Assembly: GCF_017303375.1 (NCBI RefSeq)
Contig: NZ_JAFKOH010000004.1
Coordinates: 186,001 to 250,000 of the forward strand
Direction of reading: 5' to 3'
DNA from: Bacillus sp. NTK074B
GTDB taxonomy: Bacteria > Bacillota > Bacilli > Bacillales > Bacillaceae_B
DNA length: 64,000 nucleotides
Part shown: piece after piece, positions 56,593 to 64,000 of the stretch
Layout of the letters: each line of letters starts with the position of its first letter
Numbering within the stretch: position 1 is the stretch's first letter
Notes under the pieces: model-generated
What the model was told of the DNA's origin: nothing
The model's database searches: none
Seen by the model: only the letters and a program-made list of their open reading frames with translations
Position numbers and translations under genes: made by a program

Positions 56593-57501
56593 ATGACCAC
56601 ATTTGAAGGAACAAAGGAAATTAAGGCATTAGAGTTGGAAATCATGGAAAAGAAAAGGCAGCTTGCACAGCTACGCAAAGAACAAGCGCCACAAAAGGTT
56701 GAAAACTACTTCTTTTTAACAACAGATCAACAAACCGTTACACTGGAGGAGCTTTTCAAGGACAAGGATGAGCTTATCATCATCCATAATATGGGGAGGA
56801 ATTGTCGCTATTGTTCCATGTGGGGGGATGGCTTTAATGGGGTGTATCATCATTTGTTAAGCCGTTGTGAACTTGTTCTATCCTCTCCAGACGACCCGGA
56901 CGTTCAAGAAGACTTTGCAGCTTCAAAAGGGTGGTCCTTTCCACTTGTATCATCGAAAGAAAACACTTTTTCACAAGATCTCGGGTTTAAAAACGAGAAA
57001 ACCTCCATGCCTGGCGTATCCACTTTCAAAAAAAGTGAAGAAGGGATGATTTATCATTGCAGCTCTGCTTACTTCGGGCCCGGAGACGAATATTGCGTCA
57101 TTTATTCTTTACTGGATTTATTACATGCTCCATCAGAAGATTTTGTCCCTCAGTTGAAGCATCATTATCGTTCGCCCTTTCAGCTCACCCATAATGTTGC
57201 AGTTGGAGTGAAGCATTACAATGAAGCAATCCAATTTTACACGAATATCATTGGAATGAAGGTTGAAAGGCAGGGACAAAAGGAAACAAAGTTCTCGATG
57301 AATGGTCGGAATTTCTTCATTGAAGATAGTGATCATAACTCCGTGCATTTCGAGTTCGCTGTGGATGATTTTGAAAGAAGTAAGCAAAAGCTCCTGGACA
57401 GCGGTTGCAGGGTGAATCACGTCTATCATTCGAAAAGTGAAATGATATCTGATCCGTTTGCATTGAAGTTTCATTTGTATGAGATCCGTAAAACCAATTA
57501 A
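56593..57501 (+). CDS. DUF899 (thioredoxin-like) fused to a glyoxalase/VOC domain
   Basis: A 302-residue two-domain protein. Residues ~1-180 resemble DUF899 proteins: coiled N-terminus (IKALELEIMEKKRQLAQLRKEQA), YFFLT, HNMGRNCRYCSMWGDGFNG with a CxxC, and YHCSSAYFGPGDEYCVIYSLLDLL. Residues ~190-300 are a VOC domain (HNVAVGVKHYNEAIQFYTNIIGMKV, VHFEFAVDDFERSKQKL). Reaction unknown; redox or detoxification is a guess. GGGAGG site; ends at a terminator. Confidence 0.82.
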   Translation: MTTFEGTKEIKALELEIMEKKRQLAQLRKEQAPQKVENYFFLTTDQQTVTLEELFKDKDELIIIHNMGRNCRYCSMWGDGFNGVYHHLLSRCELVLSSPDDPDVQEDFAASKGWSFPLVSSKENTFSQDLGFKNEKTSMPGVSTFKKSEEGMIYHCSSAYFGPGDEYCVIYSLLDLLHAPSEDFVPQLKHHYRSPFQLTHNVAVGVKHYNEAIQFYTNIIGMKVERQGQKETKFSMNGRNFFIEDSDHNSVHFEFAVDDFERSKQKLLDSGCRVNHVYHSKSEMISDPFALKFHLYEIRKTN

Positions 57502-57507
57502 ATAAAA

Positions 57508-57537
57508 AGCCTGCCATGAATTTCTCCAAGGCAGGCT
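57508..57537. terminator. Bidirectional terminator
   Basis: AGCCTGCC (57508-57515) pairs with GGCAGGCT (57530-57537). On the minus strand it is followed by TTTTTATT, so it mainly serves the MFS operon. Confidence 0.85.
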
Positions 57538-57546
57538 CTTTCCCTA

Positions 57547-59145
57547 TTATTCAGTAGCCGGTTTAAGGATTGTCTCTTCCTTTTCCGCTTGTTCCTGTAA
57601 TTCTTTATCCCGTTTAATCTTCCCGTTCCCAACCGACAGGGCCACTCCCACGCCGATGGCAATGAAAATCAGGCCTGTTAAGAAGACGGTGGTGAATGCA
57701 TCGGACCAGGCGGTTTCAATTGAAGCAATCACGATGCTTCCGATTTCTTTCGGTACTTCCAGTAATCCCGGGGTCACGAGGAGTCCGAATAGTGCATCCG
57801 TTTTTTCGCTTAACCCGCTAAGAATCTGACTGGCAGCAGGATTATCCTGCTGTGCCCCTACATCTTTCATGTTCTCCTGAAGAGATTGATTCATCACAGC
57901 ATTTAGTACCGTGATCCCAATCGTCCCCCCGATGGAACGGAAGAACGTTGCGGAGGATGTGACGGCTCCCAGTCTCGATTTAGGAAATTCGTTTTGAACT
58001 GCGATCATAAGGGTCGGCATGACAAGCCCCATTCCGAATCCCATCACGATCATGTACATATACGCTGTATATTCCTTCGATTCAGGACCCATCGTGCTCA
58101 TCAAGAAGAAGCCAACCACGGTGATCAGCATACCGGCCGTCAGCACGGTACGGTATCGCAGCCTTAATAATAATCTACCGCCGATGATACTTGCCGCGAT
58201 CAACGCGATCATCATCGGTGTCATGGTGGACCCTGCTTGAGTCGGTGTGACCCCGAGGATCCCCTGCATGAACATCGGTACAAACATGATCGCTCCGAAC
58301 ATTCCTAATCCGAGAAGAAATCCAAGGGCATTTGTGGTGGCAAACACCCGATTTTTAAACAGGCTTAAATCAAGGATCGGTTCCTTCGCTTTGTTTTCAA
58401 TGAATCCAAAGACCAGAAGCAAGACGATGGATCCGCCAAAGAGCATGAAGCTCGTTCCTGACACCCACTCGAATTTATCCCCACCGAAATTCAGTCCAAG
58501 CAATAAGAGGACCAATGCAGGGATCAGGGTAATGATTCCCAGGTAATCAATGCTTACCTTATCCGTCGGGCGACCGACATTCTCATATTTCAGGCCGACG
58601 AATAATAGAAGGGCTGATAATAAGCCAAACGGTACGTTAATCAAGAATATCCAGTGCCAGCTGATCGTATCGACGATGAAGCCTCCGATGAATGGACCGA
58701 TCACAGAGCTCAGACCGAATAAAGCACCAAATACTCCCTGCCATTTCGCCCGTTGTTCAGCCGTGAAGATATCTCCGATGATGGTTTGGGATAATGGCAT
58801 GATCATCCCTCCACCAATTCCTTGAAGACCACGGTATAACACAAGTTGCTCCATGGAAGTGGCCGTGGCACATAAGCCTGACCCGATGATAAAGATGATG
58901 ACCCCGATTAAATATAATAATCTTCGGCCGTATAAATCCGATAACTTTCCAACGATCGGTGTCACCGTTGTGGAAGTGATCAGATAAGCCGTGGTTACCC
59001 ACGCAAAGATGGAAAAGCCGTTCAGTTCGGCGATGATCGTCGGCATCGCGGTCCCGACCACCGTTTGTTCAAGGGCACTAAAGAACATCCCGATGATCAG
59101 ACCGGTCAAAACTAATCGTTTATTTATCCCTGGTTGTACTGACAT
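57547..59145 (-). CDS. DHA2-family MFS multidrug exporter (EmrB/QacA type)
   Basis: A 532-residue, 14-helix drug/H+ antiporter. Motif A GKLSDLYGRRLLY, motif C region FGLSSVIGPFIGGFIVD and ALEQTVVGTAMPTIIAEL in the first helix, all typical. The cytosolic tail is Glu/Lys-rich. It follows a MarR gene by 12 bp, the classic regulator-pump pair. AAGGAG site. Confidence 0.92.
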   Translation of the reverse strand: MSVQPGINKRLVLTGLIIGMFFSALEQTVVGTAMPTIIAELNGFSIFAWVTTAYLITSTTVTPIVGKLSDLYGRRLLYLIGVIIFIIGSGLCATATSMEQLVLYRGLQGIGGGMIMPLSQTIIGDIFTAEQRAKWQGVFGALFGLSSVIGPFIGGFIVDTISWHWIFLINVPFGLLSALLLFVGLKYENVGRPTDKVSIDYLGIITLIPALVLLLLGLNFGGDKFEWVSGTSFMLFGGSIVLLLVFGFIENKAKEPILDLSLFKNRVFATTNALGFLLGLGMFGAIMFVPMFMQGILGVTPTQAGSTMTPMMIALIAASIIGGRLLLRLRYRTVLTAGMLITVVGFFLMSTMGPESKEYTAYMYMIVMGFGMGLVMPTLMIAVQNEFPKSRLGAVTSSATFFRSIGGTIGITVLNAVMNQSLQENMKDVGAQQDNPAASQILSGLSEKTDALFGLLVTPGLLEVPKEIGSIVIASIETAWSDAFTTVFLTGLIFIAIGVGVALSVGNGKIKRDKELQEQAEKEETILKPATE

Positions 59146-59157
59146 ATGTTTCTCTCC

Positions 59158-59613
59158 TTATTCTTCTGTATCATTCTCAACGGCTGCAGCCAACTTTTCA
59201 TAGATGGTGACAAGTTGTTCCACATCTTCTTCTTCAAGATAGGACAGGTATTGGGAGAAGATTCCCCTCCTTACCTTTTTCGCCATCTCGAAAACCTCTC
59301 GCCCGCCTGTCGTAAGCTGTAACTTTACAATCCGGCGGTCGTTTTCGTCTCTATGCCTCGATACAAAATCGTTCTTCAGCAATCGATCGATCATGACCGT
59401 GATCGCACTGGGCTTAACATCTAACTTCTCCGCAAGTTCTGTGGATTTCATATCTTCTGAAGTCGACAAAAGATACAGGATGAAAAACTGAGGACCTGTT
59501 AAATTCATCTCTTTCAATGCAAGTGACATTTCCTGCTGAATATGACGATTCGCTACGTGAAATGCTGTTAACAAACGATCTATATATGATTGCTGGATTT
59601 GGTCCGGGTACAA
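59158..59613 (-). CDS. MarR-family transcriptional regulator
   Basis: About 151 residues: ISP-type winged helix with SAITVMIDRLLKNDFVSRHRDENDRRIVKLQLTTGG (recognition helix and wing). The GTG at 59619 lies within GGAGGGTG; TTG 59613, six bases after GGAGG, is the better start. Represses the MFS pump by inference. A perfect palindrome at 59641-59667 is its likely operator. Confidence 0.88.
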   Translation of the reverse strand: MYPDQIQQSYIDRLLTAFHVANRHIQQEMSLALKEMNLTGPQFFILYLLSTSEDMKSTELAEKLDVKPSAITVMIDRLLKNDFVSRHRDENDRRIVKLQLTTGGREVFEMAKKVRRGIFSQYLSYLEEEDVEQLVTIYEKLAAAVENDTEE

Positions 59614-59640
59614 GTTCACCCTCCATTTCTATTCATCCAT

Positions 59641-59667
59641 TTAATATTTAACCTATTTAAATATTAA
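59641..59667. promoter_or_regulatory. MarR operator: perfect inverted repeat
   Basis: TTAATATTTAA (59641-59651) and TTAAATATTAA (59657-59667) are exact complements with a 5-bp gap. It lies 28 bp before the MarR start, likely overlapping the promoter. Confidence 0.72.
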
Positions 59668-59862
59668 TCACCTTATGTAAAAAAGTCAATCAATTTTTCT
59701 CCCCTATTTTCGAGACTGAAAATGTCAGAAAACAGGCATTATAAAAACTTTTATGCGTAAATGCTTACATAAGAATTTATCATTTACATGGGGTTATACA
59801 CTCTTTATAATCGGGTTGATTGTTTTTCAAATTACCGTTACTTAAAAGGAGCGTGCTCCATT

Positions 59863-60705
59863 ATGAAACAAGTTCAATCTTTATTGAACCTATCTCTTGG
59901 TGCGTTTTTAATCGCATTGAATATACACTTTTTCCTTTCCCCCAATAAAGTGGGGACAGGCGGGACGAGTGGAGCCGGCATCGTGCTTGCTCAATTTGTG
60001 GACCTGCCTGTCGGCGTCATCATGTTTACACTGGATATGTTATTATTCATTCTCGGCTTGATATTGATCGGTCCGGGTTTTGGACTGAAATCGGTTTTCG
60101 CCAGTCTTTCCCTCAGTGGAATGGTTTGGGGATTAGAGGTATTCCATCCTCTTCAGAACCCGATCGGACATGACATCCTGATCCAAATTGTCATAGGGAC
60201 CCTGATCGGAGCTATCGGAGTCGCCATGATATTTAATCAGGGTGCTTCCGCCGGAGGTACAGGAGTACTGGCAAAAATCATCCACAAATTTACCGGACTT
60301 GAACTGGGACGTGCCGTTCTTGCTTCGGATGTTCTGATTGTCCTTGCGTCTGCCTGGTTTTTCGGACTGCAGGTCGGACTTTATGCATTCTTTGGTTTGT
60401 TGCTCAAGGGAATGATGATAGACCGGACCCTTCAATTTTTCAATGAAAGCAAAGAAGTCGTCATCATCAGCGAACATAGTGAAGATATCAAGGGGTTTAT
60501 CGTTGGAGATTTGGAAAGGGGAGCCACCGTACATTCAGCCAAGGGAGCCTTTTCCGATGACCAGAAAGAAGTCATCACGACCATTGTAGGACGCAAGGAC
60601 TTCTCCAAGTTGAAATCATATATCCAATCGACCGATGAGAAAGCTTTCATTACGGTTCACAGCATGAACGAAATCTGGGGAAATAACTTTAAATCATTCG
60701 CTTAA
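59863..60705 (+). CDS. YitT-family membrane protein (DUF161/DUF2179)
   Basis: About 280 residues. Five or six hydrophobic segments with GTGGTSGAGIVLAQFVDLPVGV and FNQGASAGGTGVLAKIIHKFTGLELGR, then a soluble DUF2179 domain (VVIISEHSEDIKGFIVGDLERGATVH). Function of the family is unknown. ATG 59863 has AAAAGGAG; the longer frame from 59788 lacks a site. Confidence 0.88.
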   Translation: MKQVQSLLNLSLGAFLIALNIHFFLSPNKVGTGGTSGAGIVLAQFVDLPVGVIMFTLDMLLFILGLILIGPGFGLKSVFASLSLSGMVWGLEVFHPLQNPIGHDILIQIVIGTLIGAIGVAMIFNQGASAGGTGVLAKIIHKFTGLELGRAVLASDVLIVLASAWFFGLQVGLYAFFGLLLKGMMIDRTLQFFNESKEVVIISEHSEDIKGFIVGDLERGATVHSAKGAFSDDQKEVITTIVGRKDFSKLKSYIQSTDEKAFITVHSMNEIWGNNFKSFA

Positions 60706-60722
60706 ATGGCTGGTTCGTAAGT

Positions 60723-60757
60723 CAGGTGTCTTTGGATAGAAGGCACCTGATTTTGGT
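60723..60757 (+). terminator. Terminator of the YitT-family gene
   Basis: CAGGTGTCTT (60723-60732) pairs with AAGGCACCTG (60740-60749) with one G-T, followed by ATTTTGG. Confidence 0.7.
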
Positions 60758-60807
60758 TCGGTCTCTTTTTCATATATGATAGGAAAAGGAAATATTCGAT
60801 TGAATGG

Positions 60808-61506
60808 ATGATGACCGTGAAGAAAAGACAGACCACAGAACTAAAAGTGTATAGCCATCTGAAGGACGCATTATTGGCGAGGAAAATCGCACCCGGCACA
60901 CAGCTGGTGGAGCAAATCATCTCTCAGAAGATGGCTGTAAGCAGGACCCCTATCCGCCATGCGTTGAAACGGCTGGAAGCAGAAGGCCTGGTTCAGCTCA
61001 TCCCAAACCGAGGCGCATTCGTCGTCCACCCTACCAGGGAAGAGATCATTTCTTTTTTTGAACTAAGGAAAGAAATCGAATGTCTAACTGTAAAGTACGG
61101 CTTGCCTAAAGTTAGAAAATCCGATATGTCCAAGCTTTATTCGTTTCTTGAAGAGGAACAGGAAACGTATACACAAAAGGACCTGTTAAAATACGTCGAG
61201 CTTAATAAGCAATTTCATTTGTTCCTGGCAGAAATAAGCGGGAATAAATTCCTGATTCGCTATATGGATGAAATGCTTACCCAATCCAATGTATATTTGT
61301 TTTTATTTGATGTGTTTTATCATGTAGAGCCGGGAGAAAACGTCCGTTTCCGTGAACATGAGGAAATGGTGAAGGCCATTGAAAACAAGGATCAGCAGAC
61401 ACTCCTTGAACTGATCGACCTTCATATGAAGCACAGCTTCGATGATCTCCGGTTAGAGGAGAATGGGTATTCTTCGTTGGAGTCCGTATTGGAAGAATCA
61501 TTTTAA
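60808..61506 (+). CDS. GntR/FadR-family transcriptional regulator (FCD domain)
   Basis: A 232-residue regulator. N-terminal winged helix (KVYSHLKDALLARKIAPGTQLVEQIISQKMAVSRTPIRHALKRLEAEGLV), then an all-helical FCD domain with metal-binding-type histidines (FHLFLAEISGN, EHEEMVKAIENKD, LHMKHSF). Binds a carboxylate by family. Ribosome binding site is weak; GTG 60817 is an alternative start. No obvious target beside it. Confidence 0.87.
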   Translation: MMTVKKRQTTELKVYSHLKDALLARKIAPGTQLVEQIISQKMAVSRTPIRHALKRLEAEGLVQLIPNRGAFVVHPTREEIISFFELRKEIECLTVKYGLPKVRKSDMSKLYSFLEEEQETYTQKDLLKYVELNKQFHLFLAEISGNKFLIRYMDEMLTQSNVYLFLFDVFYHVEPGENVRFREHEEMVKAIENKDQQTLLELIDLHMKHSFDDLRLEENGYSSLESVLEESF

Positions 61507-61637
61507 TAACATACAAAAAGGAGAATCCCGTTATTTGATAAAGGGTAAAGGGGGCCGCTTTCAGGTGTAGTTCTTCATAGAAACAGGACTGGGTGGGACA
61601 AAACTCCACATAACGGTTAGGAGATCAGGTAAAGCAC

Positions 61638-61960
61638 CAGAGCTGGTAAATAGGCGGAAAAATTCCGCCTAAGTAGTAATGAATATATATTAACGCTGAA
61701 ATAGACGGAAAGATTCCGCCTATTTACTCAAAACATACCAATATGGGTGATTTTTCTGTGCATAAGCGGAAAAATTCCGCCTATTTACTCAAAAAACAAG
61801 TTCCATTCTGAACGTAACCGGAAAATCTCCGCTTATTTTACTTTTCTTGATTTTTCTACAAAAATAACAAGACATAGAATTGCATCACAATTATTTACTT
61901 GAAGTTTTTGTATTCCTAATATAGAAACTCGCCAACATTACTACGGCGAGTTCTACTCTT
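61638..61960 (+). repeat. ~320-bp intergenic element, copy B (four palindromes plus terminator hairpin)
   Basis: Four units with cores at 61654, 61705, 61766 and 61818 (spacing 51, 61, 52), such as GCGGAAAAATTCCGC, then a hairpin ACTCGCC...GGCGAGT (61928-61952) with CTCTTTTTATT. Its reverse complement is colinear with 43841-44149. Between GntR and ykpA, which converge; the hairpin can terminate ykpA. The remainder, 61507-61637, shows nothing else. Confidence 0.75.
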
Positions 61961-61988
61961 TTTATTATTTGAGGGAATCAGCTTTTTA

Positions 61989-63545
61989 TTAAAACAATTT
62001 CGTTGTCCAATCTTCACAGTTCCATACCTCTGTCGCTACATCCTGATAGAAATCAGGTTCGTGACTGATCAAAAGCACGGTACCTTTATATTCCTTCAAT
62101 GCCCGCTTCAATTCTTCTTTCGCCTCGACGTCCAAGTGGTTCGTCGGTTCATCGAATACAAGGACATTCGATTCTTTGTTCATCAGCTTGCATAGGCGTA
62201 CCTTGGCTTTCTCCCCACCGCTCAGCACTTCCACCTTGCTTTCGATATGCTTCGTCGTCAAACCGCATTTAGCAAGGGCTGATCGCACTTCTGCCTGGTT
62301 CATGGAAGGAAACTCATTCCACACCTCTTCGATGCACGTGTTATGGTTTTTTGATTTGATTTCCTGTTCAAAATATCCGATATGAAGATAATCACCCAGA
62401 TCCACCGAACCGGAAATCGGTTTGATTTCACCTAAGATGCTCCGCAATAGAGTCGTCTTCCCGATGCCGTTGGCTCCTGATAGAGCAATCTTCTGACCAC
62501 GCTCCATCTTGAGATTGAGAGGCTTTGATAACGGTTCATCATAGCCGATCACAAGATCCTTCGTTTCAAAGATGACCCTGCCGGCGGTTCTCGCTAGTTT
62601 AAAGTTGAATTCCGGCTTCGGCTTTTCTGCAGCGAGTTCAATCATATCCATCTTATCGAGCTTCTTCTGACGGGACATGGCCATGTTCCGGGTGGATACC
62701 CGTGCCTTATTGCGGGCCACGAAGTCCTTCAGCTCCGAGATTTCCTGCTGCTGCCTCTTGAATGCTGACTCCAGCTGCTGTTTCTTCATTTCATGAACTC
62801 GCTTGAATTCATGGTAATCTCCTGCATACCGATTCAGCTCTTGATTTTCCATATGATAGATCAAATTAATGACACTGTTTAAAAATGGGATATCATGTGA
62901 GATCAGGATGAATGCATTTTCATATTCCTGCAGATAGCGTCTCAACCAGTTGATATGCTGCTCATCAAGATAGTTGGTAGGCTCATCGAGTAACAGAATG
63001 TCCGGTTTTTCGAGTAATAGCTTGGCGAGCAGAACTTTCGTCCGCTGTCCCCCGCTCAGATCGTGGACATCTTTATCCAATCCGATATCATCCAACCCAA
63101 GGCCGCGGCCGATTTCTTCCACTTTGGCATCAATGATATAGAAATCATTATTCGTCAACGCATCCTGAAGGGTACCGGTTTCCTCCAGTAATTCTTCCAA
63201 TTCTTCAGGAGTGGCTTCCCCCATCTTGGCAAAAAGCTCATTCATTTCTGTTTCCATATCAAACAGGTATTGGAAGGCTGTCTTCAATACGTCCCGGATT
63301 GTCATACCCTGCTTAAGCTTCGCATGCTGATCCAGGTACCCGATACGGATCCGCTTTGCCCATTCCACTTTCCCTTCATCAGGCTCAAGCTTTCCTGTAA
63401 TGATATTCATAAACGTAGACTTTCCTTCTCCGTTGGCACCGATCAAGCCGATATGTTCACCCTTCAACAAACGGAAAGATACATCGTTAAAAATCGCACG
63501 GTCACCGAAACCATGTGTTAAGTTTTTGACTGTCAATAAACTCAT
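61989..63545 (-). CDS. ykpA: ABC-F family ATPase YkpA
   Basis: A 518-residue protein with two ATPase domains and no membrane part: GANGEGKST and GANGIGKTT Walker A, signatures LSGGQRTK and LSGGEKAK, and LLLDEPTNYLD and LVFDEPTNHLD. The linker (DFVARNKARVSTRNMAMSRQKKLDKMD) marks the ABC-F group, which acts on ribosomes. ATG 63545 with AAAGGTG is chosen over upstream frames. Nearly identical in layout to B. subtilis YkpA. Confidence 0.93.
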   Translation of the reverse strand: MSLLTVKNLTHGFGDRAIFNDVSFRLLKGEHIGLIGANGEGKSTFMNIITGKLEPDEGKVEWAKRIRIGYLDQHAKLKQGMTIRDVLKTAFQYLFDMETEMNELFAKMGEATPEELEELLEETGTLQDALTNNDFYIIDAKVEEIGRGLGLDDIGLDKDVHDLSGGQRTKVLLAKLLLEKPDILLLDEPTNYLDEQHINWLRRYLQEYENAFILISHDIPFLNSVINLIYHMENQELNRYAGDYHEFKRVHEMKKQQLESAFKRQQQEISELKDFVARNKARVSTRNMAMSRQKKLDKMDMIELAAEKPKPEFNFKLARTAGRVIFETKDLVIGYDEPLSKPLNLKMERGQKIALSGANGIGKTTLLRSILGEIKPISGSVDLGDYLHIGYFEQEIKSKNHNTCIEEVWNEFPSMNQAEVRSALAKCGLTTKHIESKVEVLSGGEKAKVRLCKLMNKESNVLVFDEPTNHLDVEAKEELKRALKEYKGTVLLISHEPDFYQDVATEVWNCEDWTTKLF

Positions 63546-63639
63546 ATCGTAAACACCTTTTCTTCCTAAACTAAATTTCGCTCCCTCTATTATAAGGGTC
63601 ATTCCCTATAGAAGATAGGGGGAGTGCTTTTTTCTTCTT

Positions 63640-64000
63640 TTACTCGATGGCCCCCGCTACATCATAGTCATCGGGATCAAGTTCTGTCGGTTCACCGAGA
63701 GCAAGTTTTGCAAGCTCCGAACCAAGATATGGCCCCACCGTTAAGCCCGATGCCCCAAGTCCATTGGCCACCCAGACACCATCCAATCCCGGCATGGCAC
63801 CATAAACGGGAAGGAAACCAGGTGTGAACGGGCGAAATCCCACTCTCGTCTCAAGGAGTGCACTGTCACCAATTCCCGGTGCAATGTCCAATGCTTTATG
63901 AAGAATTTCGTGCAGTCCAAGAGCGGTTACCCGTTGATCAAAACCGGCCTCATTTTCGTGTGTGGCTCCTGCCACAACTCTTCCCTCCGGAAAGGCTAGA
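63640..64000 (-). CDS. FAD-dependent oxidoreductase (DAO family), C-terminal part
   Basis: The frame is open to the window edge; 120 residues visible. FPEGRVVAGATHENEAGFD, ETRVGFRPFTPGFLPVYGAMPGLDGVWVANGLGASGLTVGP and the end of the FAD domain are typical of glycine oxidase/D-amino acid dehydrogenase-like proteins. The N-terminal FAD loop is outside the window. Substrate unknown. Confidence 0.82.
   Translation of the reverse strand, partial: LAFPEGRVVAGATHENEAGFDQRVTALGLHEILHKALDIAPGIGDSALLETRVGFRPFTPGFLPVYGAMPGLDGVWVANGLGASGLTVGPYLGSELAKLALGEPTELDPDDYDVAGAIE

Noticed and set aside
59838..59862. GGAGCGTGCTCC around the YitT ribosome binding site as a hairpin
   Set aside because: The loop would be only two bases, too small to fold stably.

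Overview
The window looks like ordinary chromosome from a low-to-mid GC Gram-positive spore-former of the Bacillaceae (Bacillus/Rossellomorea-like). Evidence: strong AGGAGG-type ribosome binding sites, GTG/TTG starts, a T-box leader, CodY-like boxes, and best family matches to Bacillus proteins (YjcD, YfmL, YkpA, hom-thrC-thrB, ilv-leu). I see no rRNA or tRNA genes, prophage, insertion sequence, integron or CRISPR array. Most genes are on the minus strand.

Layout. 1-10.7 kb: housekeeping and accessory genes (UvrD-type helicase, GNAT acetyltransferase, YtcJ-like amidohydrolase, DEAD-box RNA helicase, orphan sensor kinase, CPA1 antiporter, AbrB-like protein). They are interrupted at 3.0-4.1 kb by a gene-free stretch with a nested palindromic repeat and a tandem structured-RNA candidate. 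10.8-14.1 kb: threonine operon hom-thrC-thrB. 14.5-26.6 kb: full branched-chain amino acid set ilvE-ilvD-[T-box]-ilvB-ilvN-ilvC-leuA-leuB-leuC-leuD-ilvA. 27.3-32.4 kb: tyrosine/homogentisate degradation (hppD, HisC-like aminotransferase, flavin reductase, fah, hmgA). 32.5-39.1 kb: four-subunit 2-oxoacid dehydrogenase complex, phenylalanine dehydrogenase and a hotdog thioesterase. 39.3-43.7 kb: a TrpXYZ-like ABC importer and a FabK/NPD-type flavoprotein. 44.3-56.3 kb: phenylacetate degradation (paaX, thiolase, hydroxyacyl-CoA dehydrogenase, aldehyde dehydrogenase, paaG, paaF-like, EthD, paaDCBA, paaK). 56.6-64 kb: DUF899-VOC fusion, MFS pump with MarR regulator, YitT protein, GntR regulator, ABC-F protein YkpA and the end of a FAD oxidoreductase.

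How it fits together. The 27-56 kb part reads as a phenylalanine/tyrosine/phenylacetate catabolic supercluster: importer, phenylalanine dehydrogenase to phenylpyruvate, a dedicated dehydrogenase complex that could give phenylacetyl-CoA directly, then the Paa epoxidation/ring-opening/beta-oxidation route. The most interesting unifying signal is a ~20-bp operator-like sequence close to TATAACGTTAATTTWACGA upstream of the thioesterase/phenylalanine dehydrogenase, ABC importer, FabK-like, paaX and paaK promoters, with a half-match before paaA. PaaX is the obvious candidate reader. CodY-like boxes lie beside several of the same promoters and the ilv/hom promoters.

Other unexplained structure: (i) two ~100-nt structured repeats at 3747-3965 with an invariant CCCGTGAAAA loop on helices of different sequence; (ii) two inverted copies of a ~310-bp intergenic element (43841-44149 and 61638-61960) carrying four palindromes spaced 51/61/51-52 bp; (iii) a strongly over-represented GTCCGTCCC core forming terminator-like palindromes and also lying inside coding sequences in several frames; (iv) three unrelated triplet/quadruplet repeats all with an exact 21-bp period. 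All calls are from reading the sequence; no database search was run.
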